From JANPLD01 sp031426355 (lineage in GTDB: Bacteria; Pseudomonadota; Alphaproteobacteria; Rickettsiales; UBA8987), in the NCBI GenBank assembly GCA_031426355.1, contig JANPLD010000118.1, forward strand, positions 1-64,000: DNA of 64,000 bases, in the 5' to 3' direction. Below the pieces are notes generated by a model, which was not told the origin of the DNA, did not search any database, and saw only the letters and a list, made by a program, of their open reading frames with translations. Both the position numbers and the translations under genes were made by a program. This document shows, in pieces, positions 45,294-54,179 of the stretch; position 1 is the stretch's first letter; each line of letters starts with the position of its first letter.

Positions 45294-45423
45294 CCCTCTC
45301 CTTCTTACGGGAGAGGGTTGCGAAGTCTTGCTTTCACAAGAAAGCTAGACGAAGCTGGGTGAGGGTTCATAGTTAATAATAACACCACCCCTCACCCTAA
45401 CCCTCTCCCACAAGGGAAGAGGG
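45294..45423. repeat. Nested palindromic repeat element between ispB and hpnCD
   Basis: An outer inverted repeat has left arm CCCTCTCC...GGGAGAGGG (45294-45317) plus GGGTGAGGG (45357-45365), and right arm CCCCTCACCC...CCCTCTCCC...GGGAAGAGGG (about 45387-45423). Inside the left arm sits a separate small palindrome, GTCTTGCTTTC and GAAAGCTAGAC (45325-45335, 45340-45350), as if one palindrome had inserted into another. A relative is at 52741-52808. Confidence 0.8.
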
Positions 45424-45470
45424 AAATAGATTTCTAACCCAACTCCTAACTCCCAACGCCTTATTCCCAA

Positions 45471-47168
45471 TCACGCCCCATTGAAAAATATCTGGAATTT
45501 CTCATAAGTCGTAAGCGTAATATCATTTCTTTCAAATTCAAAATCTGCGCTTTTCATCTTCTGTAGATATTTCGCATAAACCTTCGCCATAAGCATGGCA
45601 GGTTTCATATTCTGCTTTTCTTCTTCAGGCAAAAGGTTTAACGCCGAATATAATGACTTTTCTGCTTCAGCCGCCATTTCCGCAAAAACCCCCTTCAAGC
45701 GCGGCAGGTAAGATTTATAATCCAGCGAAAGCTCAAATGGCTTCAGAACAAGGAAATTATATTTCACTGCTAGTTCTTTCGGTACATATATGCGGCCCAT
45801 CCTCGCATCCTCTTCCACATCGCGCAGGATATTTATCAGCTGCAAACCACGTCCAAGTTTTATCGCAAAATCAAAAATAACCTGTGAATTCTTTTCATTA
45901 TAACCAAATATCCTTGTCGATGCCACACCCACACACCCTGCCACATTGAAGCAGTATTTATCCAGCACCCCCCATTCCGGGAAGAACATTTTCCCGCTAA
46001 TGTCCATTATCTGCCCGTTTATAACATGCAGCAGGTAATTTTTATGTATGTCATATTTTTTACATATCAGGTTCACTTCCCTGATCAGCGGATGCCTAGG
46101 ATAAGTATCATAATCCAGACTATCGATATTATTGGTCTGCGCAAAAAACTCCCTCAGTGTTTCAGTAGGGTTATGGCTGGATTCCTTATCGGCAAAATCA
46201 TCAACTCTTTTACAGTACGCGTAGAATGAAAGCACATCATGCAGCCTTTCACCTTTCATGGTCTTGAGTGGTTTTATGAAGGAACTACCAGCCGTTTCCG
46301 CCAGAACCCTTGCCATTTTAAGCGGCGCTGTTTTTATGATTGCAAAATATAAACCTTTCGCCAAACAGAATAATTTTTCAAACTTATTAAGCTCAACCCT
46401 TTTCTTCAGAACATCATTCTTACGCAGCTTCCATATAAGCAACTTACATATCTCAACTATAGTAAATAATTCCGCACGCACCCTGAAAGATAATATCTTC
46501 TCCGGAAAATTCTTAGCCCTATCAAGCATTTCTTGAATTCTATCCAGAACTTTTCCTTTACCTTCCTTTACCTCATAACACTCTTTATCCTGCAAAAATT
46601 TCTCACGGTTCGGAAAAAACGACCTATCAAAATAAACCCTTTTCAGATTTATATAATCACTTTTTAGATCCTGCAAATGATTAAGTAATTGCAGCGTCAT
46701 ACATATCTTATCAGCCTTCTCTATATCGCAGTCAAATTCATGCGTTGCCTCTAAAAACAATTTGCCGATACTTGCCGCTGAACGATCACAATATTTAAGT
46801 GTATCTTCCCATGAATTATATTCCCTGAAGATATTACAATCTTCAATAAAAGCTTCAAGCAGGCCTACACCGCTCCTTACATCGAACACACCTTTGTTAC
46901 ACAACCTTGAAAATTCTATGGCAAAGTCAGGCAGCTCTGCTTCATTTTTATTTTTTAATGACTCAAGTAATTTTACCAGTATCGCCTGGCTATGTATCCT
47001 AAAACCATTAGGGTTATCCGCTATCTCATCTGCGCTTCTTGCAAAATTATATAAAGCGCGGATCGGTTTCCTGCTGCGCTTCGGCACGAGTAAACTCGCC
47101 ACCGGAAAATTTTCTGACTTCCTGAATATATTCAGTTTTTTGATATCTTTGATATCACTTAATTTCAC
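45471..47168 (-). CDS. Fused HpnC-HpnD type squalene synthase
   Basis: A 565-residue protein made of two head-to-head prenyl synthases. Residues 1-280 match HpnC (SENFPVASLLVPKRSRKPI, FARSADEIADNP with Asp47 and Asp51, and QDLKSD at 166-171). Residues 290-565 match HpnD (FYAYCKRVDDFAD at 316-327, LGRGLQLINILRDVEEDARMGR). HpnD condenses two farnesyl diphosphates to presqualene diphosphate and HpnC converts it to hydroxysqualene; HpnE, which finishes squalene, is not in the window. These are normally separate genes. The fusion would channel the intermediate. A shc (hopene cyclase) gene is not seen. Confidence 0.88.
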   Translation of the reverse strand: MKLSDIKDIKKLNIFRKSENFPVASLLVPKRSRKPIRALYNFARSADEIADNPNGFRIHSQAILVKLLESLKNKNEAELPDFAIEFSRLCNKGVFDVRSGVGLLEAFIEDCNIFREYNSWEDTLKYCDRSAASIGKLFLEATHEFDCDIEKADKICMTLQLLNHLQDLKSDYINLKRVYFDRSFFPNREKFLQDKECYEVKEGKGKVLDRIQEMLDRAKNFPEKILSFRVRAELFTIVEICKLLIWKLRKNDVLKKRVELNKFEKLFCLAKGLYFAIIKTAPLKMARVLAETAGSSFIKPLKTMKGERLHDVLSFYAYCKRVDDFADKESSHNPTETLREFFAQTNNIDSLDYDTYPRHPLIREVNLICKKYDIHKNYLLHVINGQIMDISGKMFFPEWGVLDKYCFNVAGCVGVASTRIFGYNEKNSQVIFDFAIKLGRGLQLINILRDVEEDARMGRIYVPKELAVKYNFLVLKPFELSLDYKSYLPRLKGVFAEMAAEAEKSLYSALNLLPEEEKQNMKPAMLMAKVYAKYLQKMKSADFEFERNDITLTTYEKFQIFFNGA

Positions 47169-47169
47169 A

Positions 47170-47805
47170 CTAACTCACAATATCTTTTACAAATGGAATA
47201 GTTATATTCCTTTTTTTCTCAAGGGATTGTTTGGAAATCACTGCTATCGACTCAATTATTTTTCTGTAATCGCGCTCCATTCTTTTTGAAAGGAACTCCA
47301 CCACATCAATTGAAACCGTCATCTGCCTGTCAGAAAACAGCTTTATTATCAGCGCCTTTATAACCTCATCATCAGGCTTTTCTATTATGATATTATAAGC
47401 ACTTGAGATGCGCGATTTCAGATCATCAGAAAAAGCTTCGCCTTTCGCCTCTTTTATTTCCGCAGCCGTTTTAGTTGAGGTCAGCAGTAACTTCCCCCCC
47501 TCATTATTAATTTTATTTATCAAATGAAATAACTCTTCCCCACCAGCCTTATCTAACTTCTCTATATCTTCAACTAACTTCAAACTTCCATCTTCAAACC
47601 TCAAACTATTCTTACTGACCCATATATTCGCCAGATGCGTTTTCCCGCTCCCTTCAACTCCGCTAATTAGCGCAATATTCCCCACCCATTCCTCCAGCGG
47701 CGACATAACAAAATCAAATGCAGCCTTATTACTCGTTCCAACAATAAAATCGCTTTTTAAATAGCTTTCAAGATCACTAAATTCTAATAAAAACTGTTTT
47801 GCCAC
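47170..47805 (-). CDS. hda: Hda-like DnaA homolog
   Basis: 211 residues, DnaA-type AAA+ core without the DNA-binding domain. Walker A is GVEGSGKTHL (49-58), Walker B-like LKLVEDIEKL (76-85, with DI in place of DxD), and the sensor part LKSRISSAYNI. Hda with the beta clamp turns off DnaA after initiation. Residues 66-82 are encoded by a word-repeat segment (see findings). The stop lies 1 bp from the hpnCD start. Confidence 0.85.
   Translation of the reverse strand: MAKQFLLEFSDLESYLKSDFIVGTSNKAAFDFVMSPLEEWVGNIALISGVEGSGKTHLANIWVSKNSLRFEDGSLKLVEDIEKLDKAGGEELFHLINKINNEGGKLLLTSTKTAAEIKEAKGEAFSDDLKSRISSAYNIIIEKPDDEVIKALIIKLFSDRQMTVSIDVVEFLSKRMERDYRKIIESIAVISKQSLEKKRNITIPFVKDIVS
47568..47607. repeat. 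Dispersed repeat segment inside hda
   Basis: CTTCAACTAACTTCAAACTTCC and neighbours resemble the arms of the repeat at 18655-18713. It is in frame and codes for part of the loop before Walker B. Confidence 0.4.
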
Positions 47806-47873
47806 ACTTTTATCTTTTTAAATTAATCTTATAATACAAACAATTATACTAAATGCCTAAATTAACCCCTTGG

Positions 47874-47905
47874 TTAATTATTTATTAACCTTTGTATATT
47901 ATACT
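47874..47905 (+). promoter_or_regulatory. CtrA-type promoter of the gene at 47943
   Basis: TTAA at 47874-47877 and 47885-47888 (spacer TTATTTA), 11 bp, TATACT at 47900-47905, 37 bp before the start. Confidence 0.72.
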
Positions 47906-47942
47906 ATCAAAATTACTATCATAAAACAAAAAGGGATACACA

Positions 47943-48722
47943 ATGTTAAATGAATTTTTACCAGCTATTGGCACTCAGCAACAAATGCAAGGCTTAGAAG
48001 AGAGAGTACCAAAAGAAATAAAAGGAAAAATATTGCAAGATATTATGAATTCTTCACCCGAAGAATTGCAATCTCTAAAAACTGCATCAGAAAAACTTTA
48101 CAATCAGCTTTTACAAATATTAGTAGATGGTACTGACCCAAATGAAGGACCTAACGCATATCGCACACCAGGAACTGATGGATATTGGCCACCTGATCTT
48201 AGAAAATATTTAAATAGTTATACTGAAAGGCATCCCGAAGCAGATGACTGGTTAAAAAATTTAGCTTTATCATCAATAAAAGACTATTTTGATCCTTATG
48301 AAAAATTAAAAAATAAAGCTTGGGAACTTGAATATACATTAAACTATATAAAAGCAGAAAGTATCATAAGGCACGAAAACTTTCAGGTTTATAGTGAAAT
48401 TGAATTTGCTAAACCAGAAATGAGAGAAGAACTGGAGAATTTATTAGAAAACATTTCTATTGAGGGTAAAAATAAGCCTATTCCTTATGAGAAACTGGAA
48501 TCTTACGCACATACTACATTATTACAAAAAACAGTTGATAAAGAAACACCTTATATAATCACAAATGAAGAGTTTGAAAGCGCACAATCAGAACTAAAAC
48601 AATTTGGTCTAACTTTAGAAAAATATATAGTTGATCCCTCTAAAAACGAAGGATCAATCACCGTATTCAGAGGCGGTATACCTATAGATGAGAGAAAAGA
48701 TGTGGCATTTAGCAAGCAATAA
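47943..48722 (+). CDS. Unknown lineage-specific protein
   Basis: 259 residues, acidic and helical, no signal peptide or membrane segment. There is a short aromatic/Pro segment (NAYRTPGTDGYWPPDLRKYL at about 68-87) and a Glu-rich middle (EELENLLENIS). The C-terminus has GSITVFRGGIP. Ribosome-binding AAAGGGA precedes the ATG. CtrA-type promoter. No family recognised. Confidence 0.72.
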   Translation: MLNEFLPAIGTQQQMQGLEERVPKEIKGKILQDIMNSSPEELQSLKTASEKLYNQLLQILVDGTDPNEGPNAYRTPGTDGYWPPDLRKYLNSYTERHPEADDWLKNLALSSIKDYFDPYEKLKNKAWELEYTLNYIKAESIIRHENFQVYSEIEFAKPEMREELENLLENISIEGKNKPIPYEKLESYAHTTLLQKTVDKETPYIITNEEFESAQSELKQFGLTLEKYIVDPSKNEGSITVFRGGIPIDERKDVAFSKQ

Positions 48723-48728
48723 TAGACC

Positions 48729-49976
48729 CTAATCTACTTTTTTAGGTGGCCTACCCCTTTTCCTTGGGGAATTATTATGTGAGTTCTCAAACCCAAAAAC
48801 ATCAGCATTCTTAGGTGCTTCAGGGTGAACCTTCTGCTTTTCAGCAGCGCGGTTCTGGCTTTCAGTTTCTTCCCTTCTCACATGGTGCCTATTGTGGTTA
48901 GGGCTTTCCAGCGCCATTATCGGATAACCAAGATACAGAGTACTGTTCTTATACCTTGTAAGAGCTGAACGCACCAGAACCCCAACAATCGCCGTTAGCG
49001 GAATAGCTATCATAATACCCGTCAGCCCCATTAATGAACCACCTGCCAATAACCCGAAAATTATCCACACCGGGTGCAAATTCACTTTATCACCAACTAA
49101 TTTCGGCGTAATAAAATTACCCTCAATCAAATTTCCAAGGCCAAAAATGAACAGCACGAACAATATCCCGTCCATACTGGTGAATTGCAGTAGCGCAATA
49201 AGCAGCGCCAGTATCAGGCTCACCGCCATCCCGATATACGGTATGAATGTTAATACCCCCGCCATAATCCCGATCGCAACCGCATACTCAAGCTTTATAA
49301 AGCTTAAATTCACCGCATAAAAAATACCCATTATAATACACACTGTCACCTGCCCACGAATATAAGCCGATACAGTACCATCAATCTTCGAAAATTCATT
49401 CCTGATAACAAGTAATTTATTCCTAGGTAAAAGATCATCTATCTTCTTAACCATCAGATCCCAGTCACGCAGTAAATAGAATGCCACCACCGGGCTTATT
49501 ATAATGAGCGACAAAAAGTTAAATATAGCCGCACCTGACGTAACTAGATTCTGCAACGATATCGCAATGAACTGCACTATCTGAACCGAAAATTTATACG
49601 AAAAATCCTGCACCTTCTGTTCAAAACCCGGCGCATATTTTGAGACCAAAGTGCTTATTTTTGTCCCCTGTTTGAACTCAAACTCATTGAATATCTGCGG
49701 TATCTTTGCCGCAAGATTCTTGAACTGCTCCACAAAAATAGGCCCGAGGAAGAATGCCGTCAACCCGAATATCACCCCGAAACTGCCTATCACTATCAAT
49801 GTTGAATTATTCCTTGAAACCCCCGCTTCCTCTATCTTATCAGTTATAGGATCCAAGAAATAAGCCACCACCGCCGCAAACACGAACGGAAATAACACAT
49901 TAGATACCAGATATATGAAAACCCCTAAAACGATAAATATTATCGACCAACTAACTACAGACTGTTTTATTTGCAT
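48729..49976 (-). CDS. AI-2E family transporter (PerM type) with a basic C-terminal tail
   Basis: 415 residues with seven to eight hydrophobic segments. FPFVFAAVVAYFLDPITDKIE, PRNKLLVIRNEFSKIDGTVSAYIRGQ and TFIPYIGMAVSLI are typical. The family exports small molecules or helps sodium or wall-precursor homeostasis; substrates are mostly unknown. After the last membrane segment there is a cytoplasmic tail of about 65 residues rich in His, Asn and Glu, ending PRKRGRPPKKVD, an AT-hook-like RGRPPKK motif not expected in this family. Confidence 0.88.
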   Translation of the reverse strand: MQIKQSVVSWSIIFIVLGVFIYLVSNVLFPFVFAAVVAYFLDPITDKIEEAGVSRNNSTLIVIGSFGVIFGLTAFFLGPIFVEQFKNLAAKIPQIFNEFEFKQGTKISTLVSKYAPGFEQKVQDFSYKFSVQIVQFIAISLQNLVTSGAAIFNFLSLIIISPVVAFYLLRDWDLMVKKIDDLLPRNKLLVIRNEFSKIDGTVSAYIRGQVTVCIIMGIFYAVNLSFIKLEYAVAIGIMAGVLTFIPYIGMAVSLILALLIALLQFTSMDGILFVLFIFGLGNLIEGNFITPKLVGDKVNLHPVWIIFGLLAGGSLMGLTGIMIAIPLTAIVGVLVRSALTRYKNSTLYLGYPIMALESPNHNRHHVRREETESQNRAAEKQKVHPEAPKNADVFGFENSHNNSPRKRGRPPKKVD

Positions 49977-50133
49977 ACGAATTTATGATTACTCTATAAA
50001 GCAGATAATACGATAATACGTTTTCTTGGCAATAGGCAAAAACCGGGGAAGATAAAAAAGCCGGGAAAACATTTTGCGTATTTACGCATAATCGTCTAAT
50101 CGTCTCATACATATAACCGTCTAAATTTATATT

Positions 50134-51180
50134 ATGAAATACAAAGAAGCAGGTGTTGATATTGATGCCGGTAATGAACTGGTAAAACGCATTACCCCTT
50201 TTGCAAAAGCTACCACACGCATCGGCGCAGATTGCGACCTCGGCGGCTTCGGCGCGCTATTTGACCTTAAAAAACTTGCTTATAAAGATCCTATTCTAGT
50301 TTCATCAACTGATGGCGTTGGCACTAAACTTAAAATAGCTAAAGAAGTTAGCAAACATGATACTATAGGCATTGACCTTGTCGCCATGTGCGTTAATGAT
50401 CTGGTGGTACAAGGCGCTGAGCCATTATTCTTCCTCGATTATTTCGCCTGCGGCAAACTTGAAGTTGGCATCGCCACTGACGTTATCAAAGGCATAGCTG
50501 AAGGCTGCAAACAGGCAGGATGCGCCCTTATAGGTGGTGAAACCGCTGAAATGCCTGGCATGTACAAAGTTGGCGATTATGACCTTGCCGGTTTTACGGT
50601 CGGCGCGGTTGAGCGTGAAAATATACTCCCTCTCAAAGAACTTAAAAATGGTGACGCAGTGATCGCAATTGCCTCAAGCGGCGTCCATTCAAACGGCTAC
50701 TCCCTCGTTCGCAAGATACTCACTGATAATGATATAAGATTCTCTGACCTCGTAAAAGGTTATGATTTTACCAAAACTATTGGTGAAGAACTCTTAACCC
50801 CTACCAAAATATACGTTAAACAGTTGCTCGGCATCTTCTCAAACAGCCCGACCCTTGCATCATCAAAACATCCTATAAAAGCGGTTGCCCACATTACCGG
50901 AGGCGGCATTACAGAAAACCTCCCGCGCGTTCTACCAAAAGGTAAAACCGCGCAGATAAACCTGAATTCATGGCAGTTCCCGCCGCTCTTTAAATTCCTT
51001 CAGGATAAAGGCAAGGTCTCAACTGATGAAATGCTCCGCACCTTTAACTGCGGCTGCGGTATGATCCTAGTTGTTGAACGTGAACCTGCCAACGCCCTTA
51101 TCTCAACCCTTCAGAAATTAGGTGAGCAAGCCTTCATGATCGGTGAAATAATTGATGGCACCGAGATAAAATATATTTAG
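50134..51180 (+). CDS. purM: Phosphoribosylformylglycinamidine cyclo-ligase
   Basis: Fifth step of purine synthesis (AIR synthetase). 348 residues. YKEAGVDIDAGNELVKRI, DGVGTKLKIA, GIDLVAMCVNDLVVQGAEPLFFLDYFACGKL, GGETAEMPG and HITGGGI are diagnostic. An unknown gene of 129 residues lies between purM and purN. Confidence 0.97.
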   Translation: MKYKEAGVDIDAGNELVKRITPFAKATTRIGADCDLGGFGALFDLKKLAYKDPILVSSTDGVGTKLKIAKEVSKHDTIGIDLVAMCVNDLVVQGAEPLFFLDYFACGKLEVGIATDVIKGIAEGCKQAGCALIGGETAEMPGMYKVGDYDLAGFTVGAVERENILPLKELKNGDAVIAIASSGVHSNGYSLVRKILTDNDIRFSDLVKGYDFTKTIGEELLTPTKIYVKQLLGIFSNSPTLASSKHPIKAVAHITGGGITENLPRVLPKGKTAQINLNSWQFPPLFKFLQDKGKVSTDEMLRTFNCGCGMILVVEREPANALISTLQKLGEQAFMIGEIIDGTEIKYI

Positions 51181-51234
51181 TTCTGTAATTAAAATAAATT
51201 ATTAGCTATAATTATCTGAAACAAATAGATTTTT

Positions 51235-51624
51235 ATGGCTAGAAAGAACATTCCTGAAATTATTACTAGATTCAATTTTGGTGAAAACAATCCTGCATTG
51301 GTAAAATTTGTTGAGGATCACGCGACCAGATGCTCCTTTGAAAATGGCACCTATAAAATTGCGTTGGAATTTGAAAGGGTTAAAGAATGTTTACCTCAGG
51401 AATTAAGGTTAAATAAAATAAGAAATGAGAGGATAAAAAATTCCGGAATAGATAAAGCTGAACTTTCCGGTGATATTGTTATTGCCCTCATGCATACAGG
51501 ATTAGATTTTGAAGCATTGCGCCTCAAAAAAACACCTCACTCAGAGTTGGATCATATTGATACTATCCGTACAGGCAGACAATATGAATCGGGCCGTAAA
51601 CCTCATCAATCACCAAGTTTTTAA
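51235..51624 (+). CDS. Small unknown protein between purM and purN
   Basis: 129 residues, mixed charged, no signal peptide or known domain. The frame is still open for about 45 codons past the TAA at 51622 (reading YASKYIKVAPVEK...), running into the purN start, so the protein may once have been longer. A TATAAT lies at 51207-51212 but no CtrA box is present. Confidence 0.6.
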   Translation: MARKNIPEIITRFNFGENNPALVKFVEDHATRCSFENGTYKIALEFERVKECLPQELRLNKIRNERIKNSGIDKAELSGDIVIALMHTGLDFEALRLKKTPHSELDHIDTIRTGRQYESGRKPHQSPSF

Positions 51625-51715
51625 TATGCCAGCAAATATATAAAGGTTGCCCCTGTTGAAAAAATTACTAATCTCGGTTACAGGAATATCTCATGCAAAA
51701 AGGTAAATATATATA

Positions 51716-52303
51716 ATGAAACTAAAGACAGCAGTACTTATTTCAGGCAACGGAGGTAACCTTCAGGCTCTCATTAATGCCGCAAATGCAGATAATAATT
51801 ACCCTGCCGAGATTTCCCTCGTTATATCAAATAAACTTGATGCCTACGGCCTTGTCCGCGCCGAAAAAAGCAACATCAGAACTTCCATAATAGATCACAA
51901 AAGGTTCAAAACCCGTGATGGTTTTGACCATGAGATTCACAGCCAGCTTATCCAGAATAAGATAGATGTAGTTTGTTTAGCAGGCTTCATGCGCATCCTG
52001 ACCCCTGATTTTGTAATCAAGTGGCACGGCAGAATGATCAACATCCACCCTTCCCTACTGCCATCATTCCGCGGCGGCAACGCAGTCCGTGATGCCCTTG
52101 ATTATGGCGTAAAAATAACTGGTTGCACCGTCCATCAGGTCATCCCGGAAGTCGACAGCGGCAAAATATTAGTTCAACGCTCCGTAGAGATCTCAGAAAA
52201 TGACACGGTAGATTCAGTCGCCGATAAAATTCACATTCAGGAACATATCGCCTACCCTGAAGCCTTAAAAAAACTCTGCTCTCATATTTTAGCTAATCGC
52301 TAA
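51716..52303 (+). CDS. purN: Phosphoribosylglycinamide formyltransferase
   Basis: Formylates GAR in purine synthesis. 195 residues. ISGNGGNLQAL (the usual GSGSNLQA with one change), SNKLDAYGLVRA, HPSLLPSFRG with the catalytic His and Asn, and the C-terminal VHQVIPEVDSGKILVQ are present. Confidence 0.95.
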   Translation: MKLKTAVLISGNGGNLQALINAANADNNYPAEISLVISNKLDAYGLVRAEKSNIRTSIIDHKRFKTRDGFDHEIHSQLIQNKIDVVCLAGFMRILTPDFVIKWHGRMINIHPSLLPSFRGGNAVRDALDYGVKITGCTVHQVIPEVDSGKILVQRSVEISENDTVDSVADKIHIQEHIAYPEALKKLCSHILANR

Positions 52304-52388
52304 TCCTACCAACTTAGATTTTCCTCATCACTTCCGCACATTATTTTTCATACATATAATTGAACTCAGTCACTAATGAGTAAAATTT

Positions 52389-52811
52389 ATGAATAAAGAA
52401 AGATATATCCAGCTTATTGATAAGCACCGCGTTATCCTTGAGAAATCACGCAATCTGATCGAAAATATTTTTGATAGGATACAGGAAGACATTGAAAAAA
52501 TACCTTCTGAAGCACCCGTAAAAAATATCGAATATTACGAAGATGCAGCAACCATTGTCAATAAACTCTCATCCATTTTACTTAAAATAATCAAGCAGGA
52601 GCAGGAAATTGCACTTATCGACATTGAAAAATTAAACGAGGCCAATCTTTCGAAAACCGATTTGAACGCACCTATTACAAAGGAAGATATCGAAATGATG
52701 GAACAATATCTTGAAATATATCGCGAACAACAATCAAATTCTCCTTCTCCCCTATATCGCGCCGAAGCTCAAGCTAAGGCGGATGCGGGAGAGGGCTGGG
52801 GTGAGGGGTAA
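52389..52811 (+). CDS. Small protein upstream of the terminase, C-terminus made by a repeat
   Basis: 140 residues. The first 115 are helical and charged and could be a small-terminase-like or accessory subunit by position only. The last 25 (reading SPSPLYRAEAQAKAD and then GEGWGEG) are encoded by the palindromic repeat at 52741-52808, whose insertion has replaced the original end of the gene. The stop is 10 bp before the terminase ATG. Confidence 0.6.
   Translation: MNKERYIQLIDKHRVILEKSRNLIENIFDRIQEDIEKIPSEAPVKNIEYYEDAATIVNKLSSILLKIIKQEQEIALIDIEKLNEANLSKTDLNAPITKEDIEMMEQYLEIYREQQSNSPSPLYRAEAQAKADAGEGWGEG
52741..52808. repeat. Palindromic repeat element read as coding sequence
   Basis: CTCCTTCTCCCC and GGGAGAGGGCTGGGGTGAGGGG bound an inner palindrome (CGCGCCGAAGCTCAAGCTAAGGCG region). 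The outer words match the element at 45294-45423, but the inner palindrome differs. It is translated as the end of the preceding gene. Confidence 0.7.
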
Positions 52812-52821
52812 CTTGATAATC

Positions 52822-54174
52822 ATGAACAATTTAATAAACTTGAACAGCAAAATAATCAGGAATAATTTCATATTATTTTTGCAGAAATGTTTTGTGACTG
52901 TAAATCCGGGCACAAAATATTTATATAACTGGCACATTAAACGCATTGCGGAATACTTACACTCCTGCGAAAATTCTGAGATAAACCGCCTGATAATAAA
53001 TATTCCTCCTCGCTACTTAAAATCATTTATTGTCAATGTCGCATGGCCCGCATGGCTTCTCGGGCAAGACCCAACCCGCCGTATAATTTCCGCCAGCTAT
53101 TCCAACGGCCTTTCCATTAAGCACTCGCTTGATTGCCGCGCTATTATCGAATCGGAATGGTATCAGGAACTTTTCCCCGAAACCAGGTTAACTTCTGACC
53201 AGAACGAGAAAAATAAATTCATGACAACCATGCGCGGTTTCCGTCTGGCAACTTCCACAGGCGGCACTTTAACAGGCGAAGGCGGCAATTTCCTTATCCT
53301 TGACGACCCGAACAACCCCTCTCATATTATGAGTAAATCTATCCGCGATGAAGTTCTTCGCTGGTATGAACAGGTTTTTTCAACCCGCCTTGATGACAGA
53401 AACAAAGGTGTAATAGTCCTCATAATGCAGCGCCTCCATCAGGAAGACCTGACCGGACATCTTCTTGAAAAGAAAGATGTCTGGAACTTATTAAAACTCC
53501 CGGCAATAGATAGAGACAATATCCTTCAAGCAGAACGCCAATCACTTAAAGAACTAGAACGCACCAAAGCCGAAATGGGCTCTTTCGCATTCTCCGCCCA
53601 ATATCTGCAAAACCCCTTAGCCGTTGAAAGCGGAATGGTAAAACCGGACTGGATGCGATATTATTCTGAAGCACCTATCCAGCTTAAAACTATCACCCAA
53701 AGCTGGGATACCGCTATAAAAACCGGAAAAGATAATGACTACAGCGTTTGCACTACTTGGGGTGAATCTCATAACGCTTACTATCTGCTTGATATGGTAC
53801 GCCTCAAAGCAGAATACCCGCAACTTAAAAGAACCATAATCTTCCCCTATGAAAAATGGAAGCCAGAACGCATCCTGATGGAAGATAAAGCCAGCGGCCA
53901 GAGCCTTATTCAGGAACTCCGCGCCGAAAGTAAACTCCCCGTGATCGCGGTGAAAGTTAATCAGGATAAAGTTTCAAGGTTCGCCTCGGTCACCCCGCTT
54001 TTTGAAGCCGGAAAAATATTCTTCCCAACTAAATGCAGTTTTCTTGCTGATCTTGAAGTAGAAATATTCTCCTTCCCCGAATCCCCTCATGATGACCAGA
54101 TAGATTCCATCTCCCAATATTTAAACTGGGTACGCAACGAAAAACTCTTCCAGCCAAATATCAGGAGGTTTTGA
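52822..54174 (+). CDS. Phage/GTA-type terminase large subunit, orphan
   Basis: An ATPase-nuclease that packages DNA into phage or gene-transfer-agent heads. With the start at 52822 it has 450 residues. Walker A-like PPRYLKS is at 62-68, Walker B FLILDD at 157-162, the coupling motif and a C-terminal RNase H-like nuclease with SWDTAIKTGKDND and later acidic residues (MEDKASG, HDDQIDS). A longer frame is open upstream but is repeat sequence. No portal, capsid or tail genes are near; an MscL gene is convergent 5 bp away. Confidence 0.85.
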   Translation: MNNLINLNSKIIRNNFILFLQKCFVTVNPGTKYLYNWHIKRIAEYLHSCENSEINRLIINIPPRYLKSFIVNVAWPAWLLGQDPTRRIISASYSNGLSIKHSLDCRAIIESEWYQELFPETRLTSDQNEKNKFMTTMRGFRLATSTGGTLTGEGGNFLILDDPNNPSHIMSKSIRDEVLRWYEQVFSTRLDDRNKGVIVLIMQRLHQEDLTGHLLEKKDVWNLLKLPAIDRDNILQAERQSLKELERTKAEMGSFAFSAQYLQNPLAVESGMVKPDWMRYYSEAPIQLKTITQSWDTAIKTGKDNDYSVCTTWGESHNAYYLLDMVRLKAEYPQLKRTIIFPYEKWKPERILMEDKASGQSLIQELRAESKLPVIAVKVNQDKVSRFASVTPLFEAGKIFFPTKCSFLADLEVEIFSFPESPHDDQIDSISQYLNWVRNEKLFQPNIRRF

Positions 54175-54179
54175 TGATA

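Noticed and set aside
45294..45423. CRISPR array
   Set aside because: The repeats are inverted and nested, not direct repeats with regular spacers; no cas genes are present in the window.
49990..50110. ATAATACG and CGTCTAAT word repeats before purM as a regulatory hairpin
   Set aside because: The words repeat but do not pair convincingly, so no structure is claimed.
52711..52821. Upstream extension of the terminase reading frame
   Set aside because: The sequence is the palindromic repeat; the ATG at 52822 fits the family start better.
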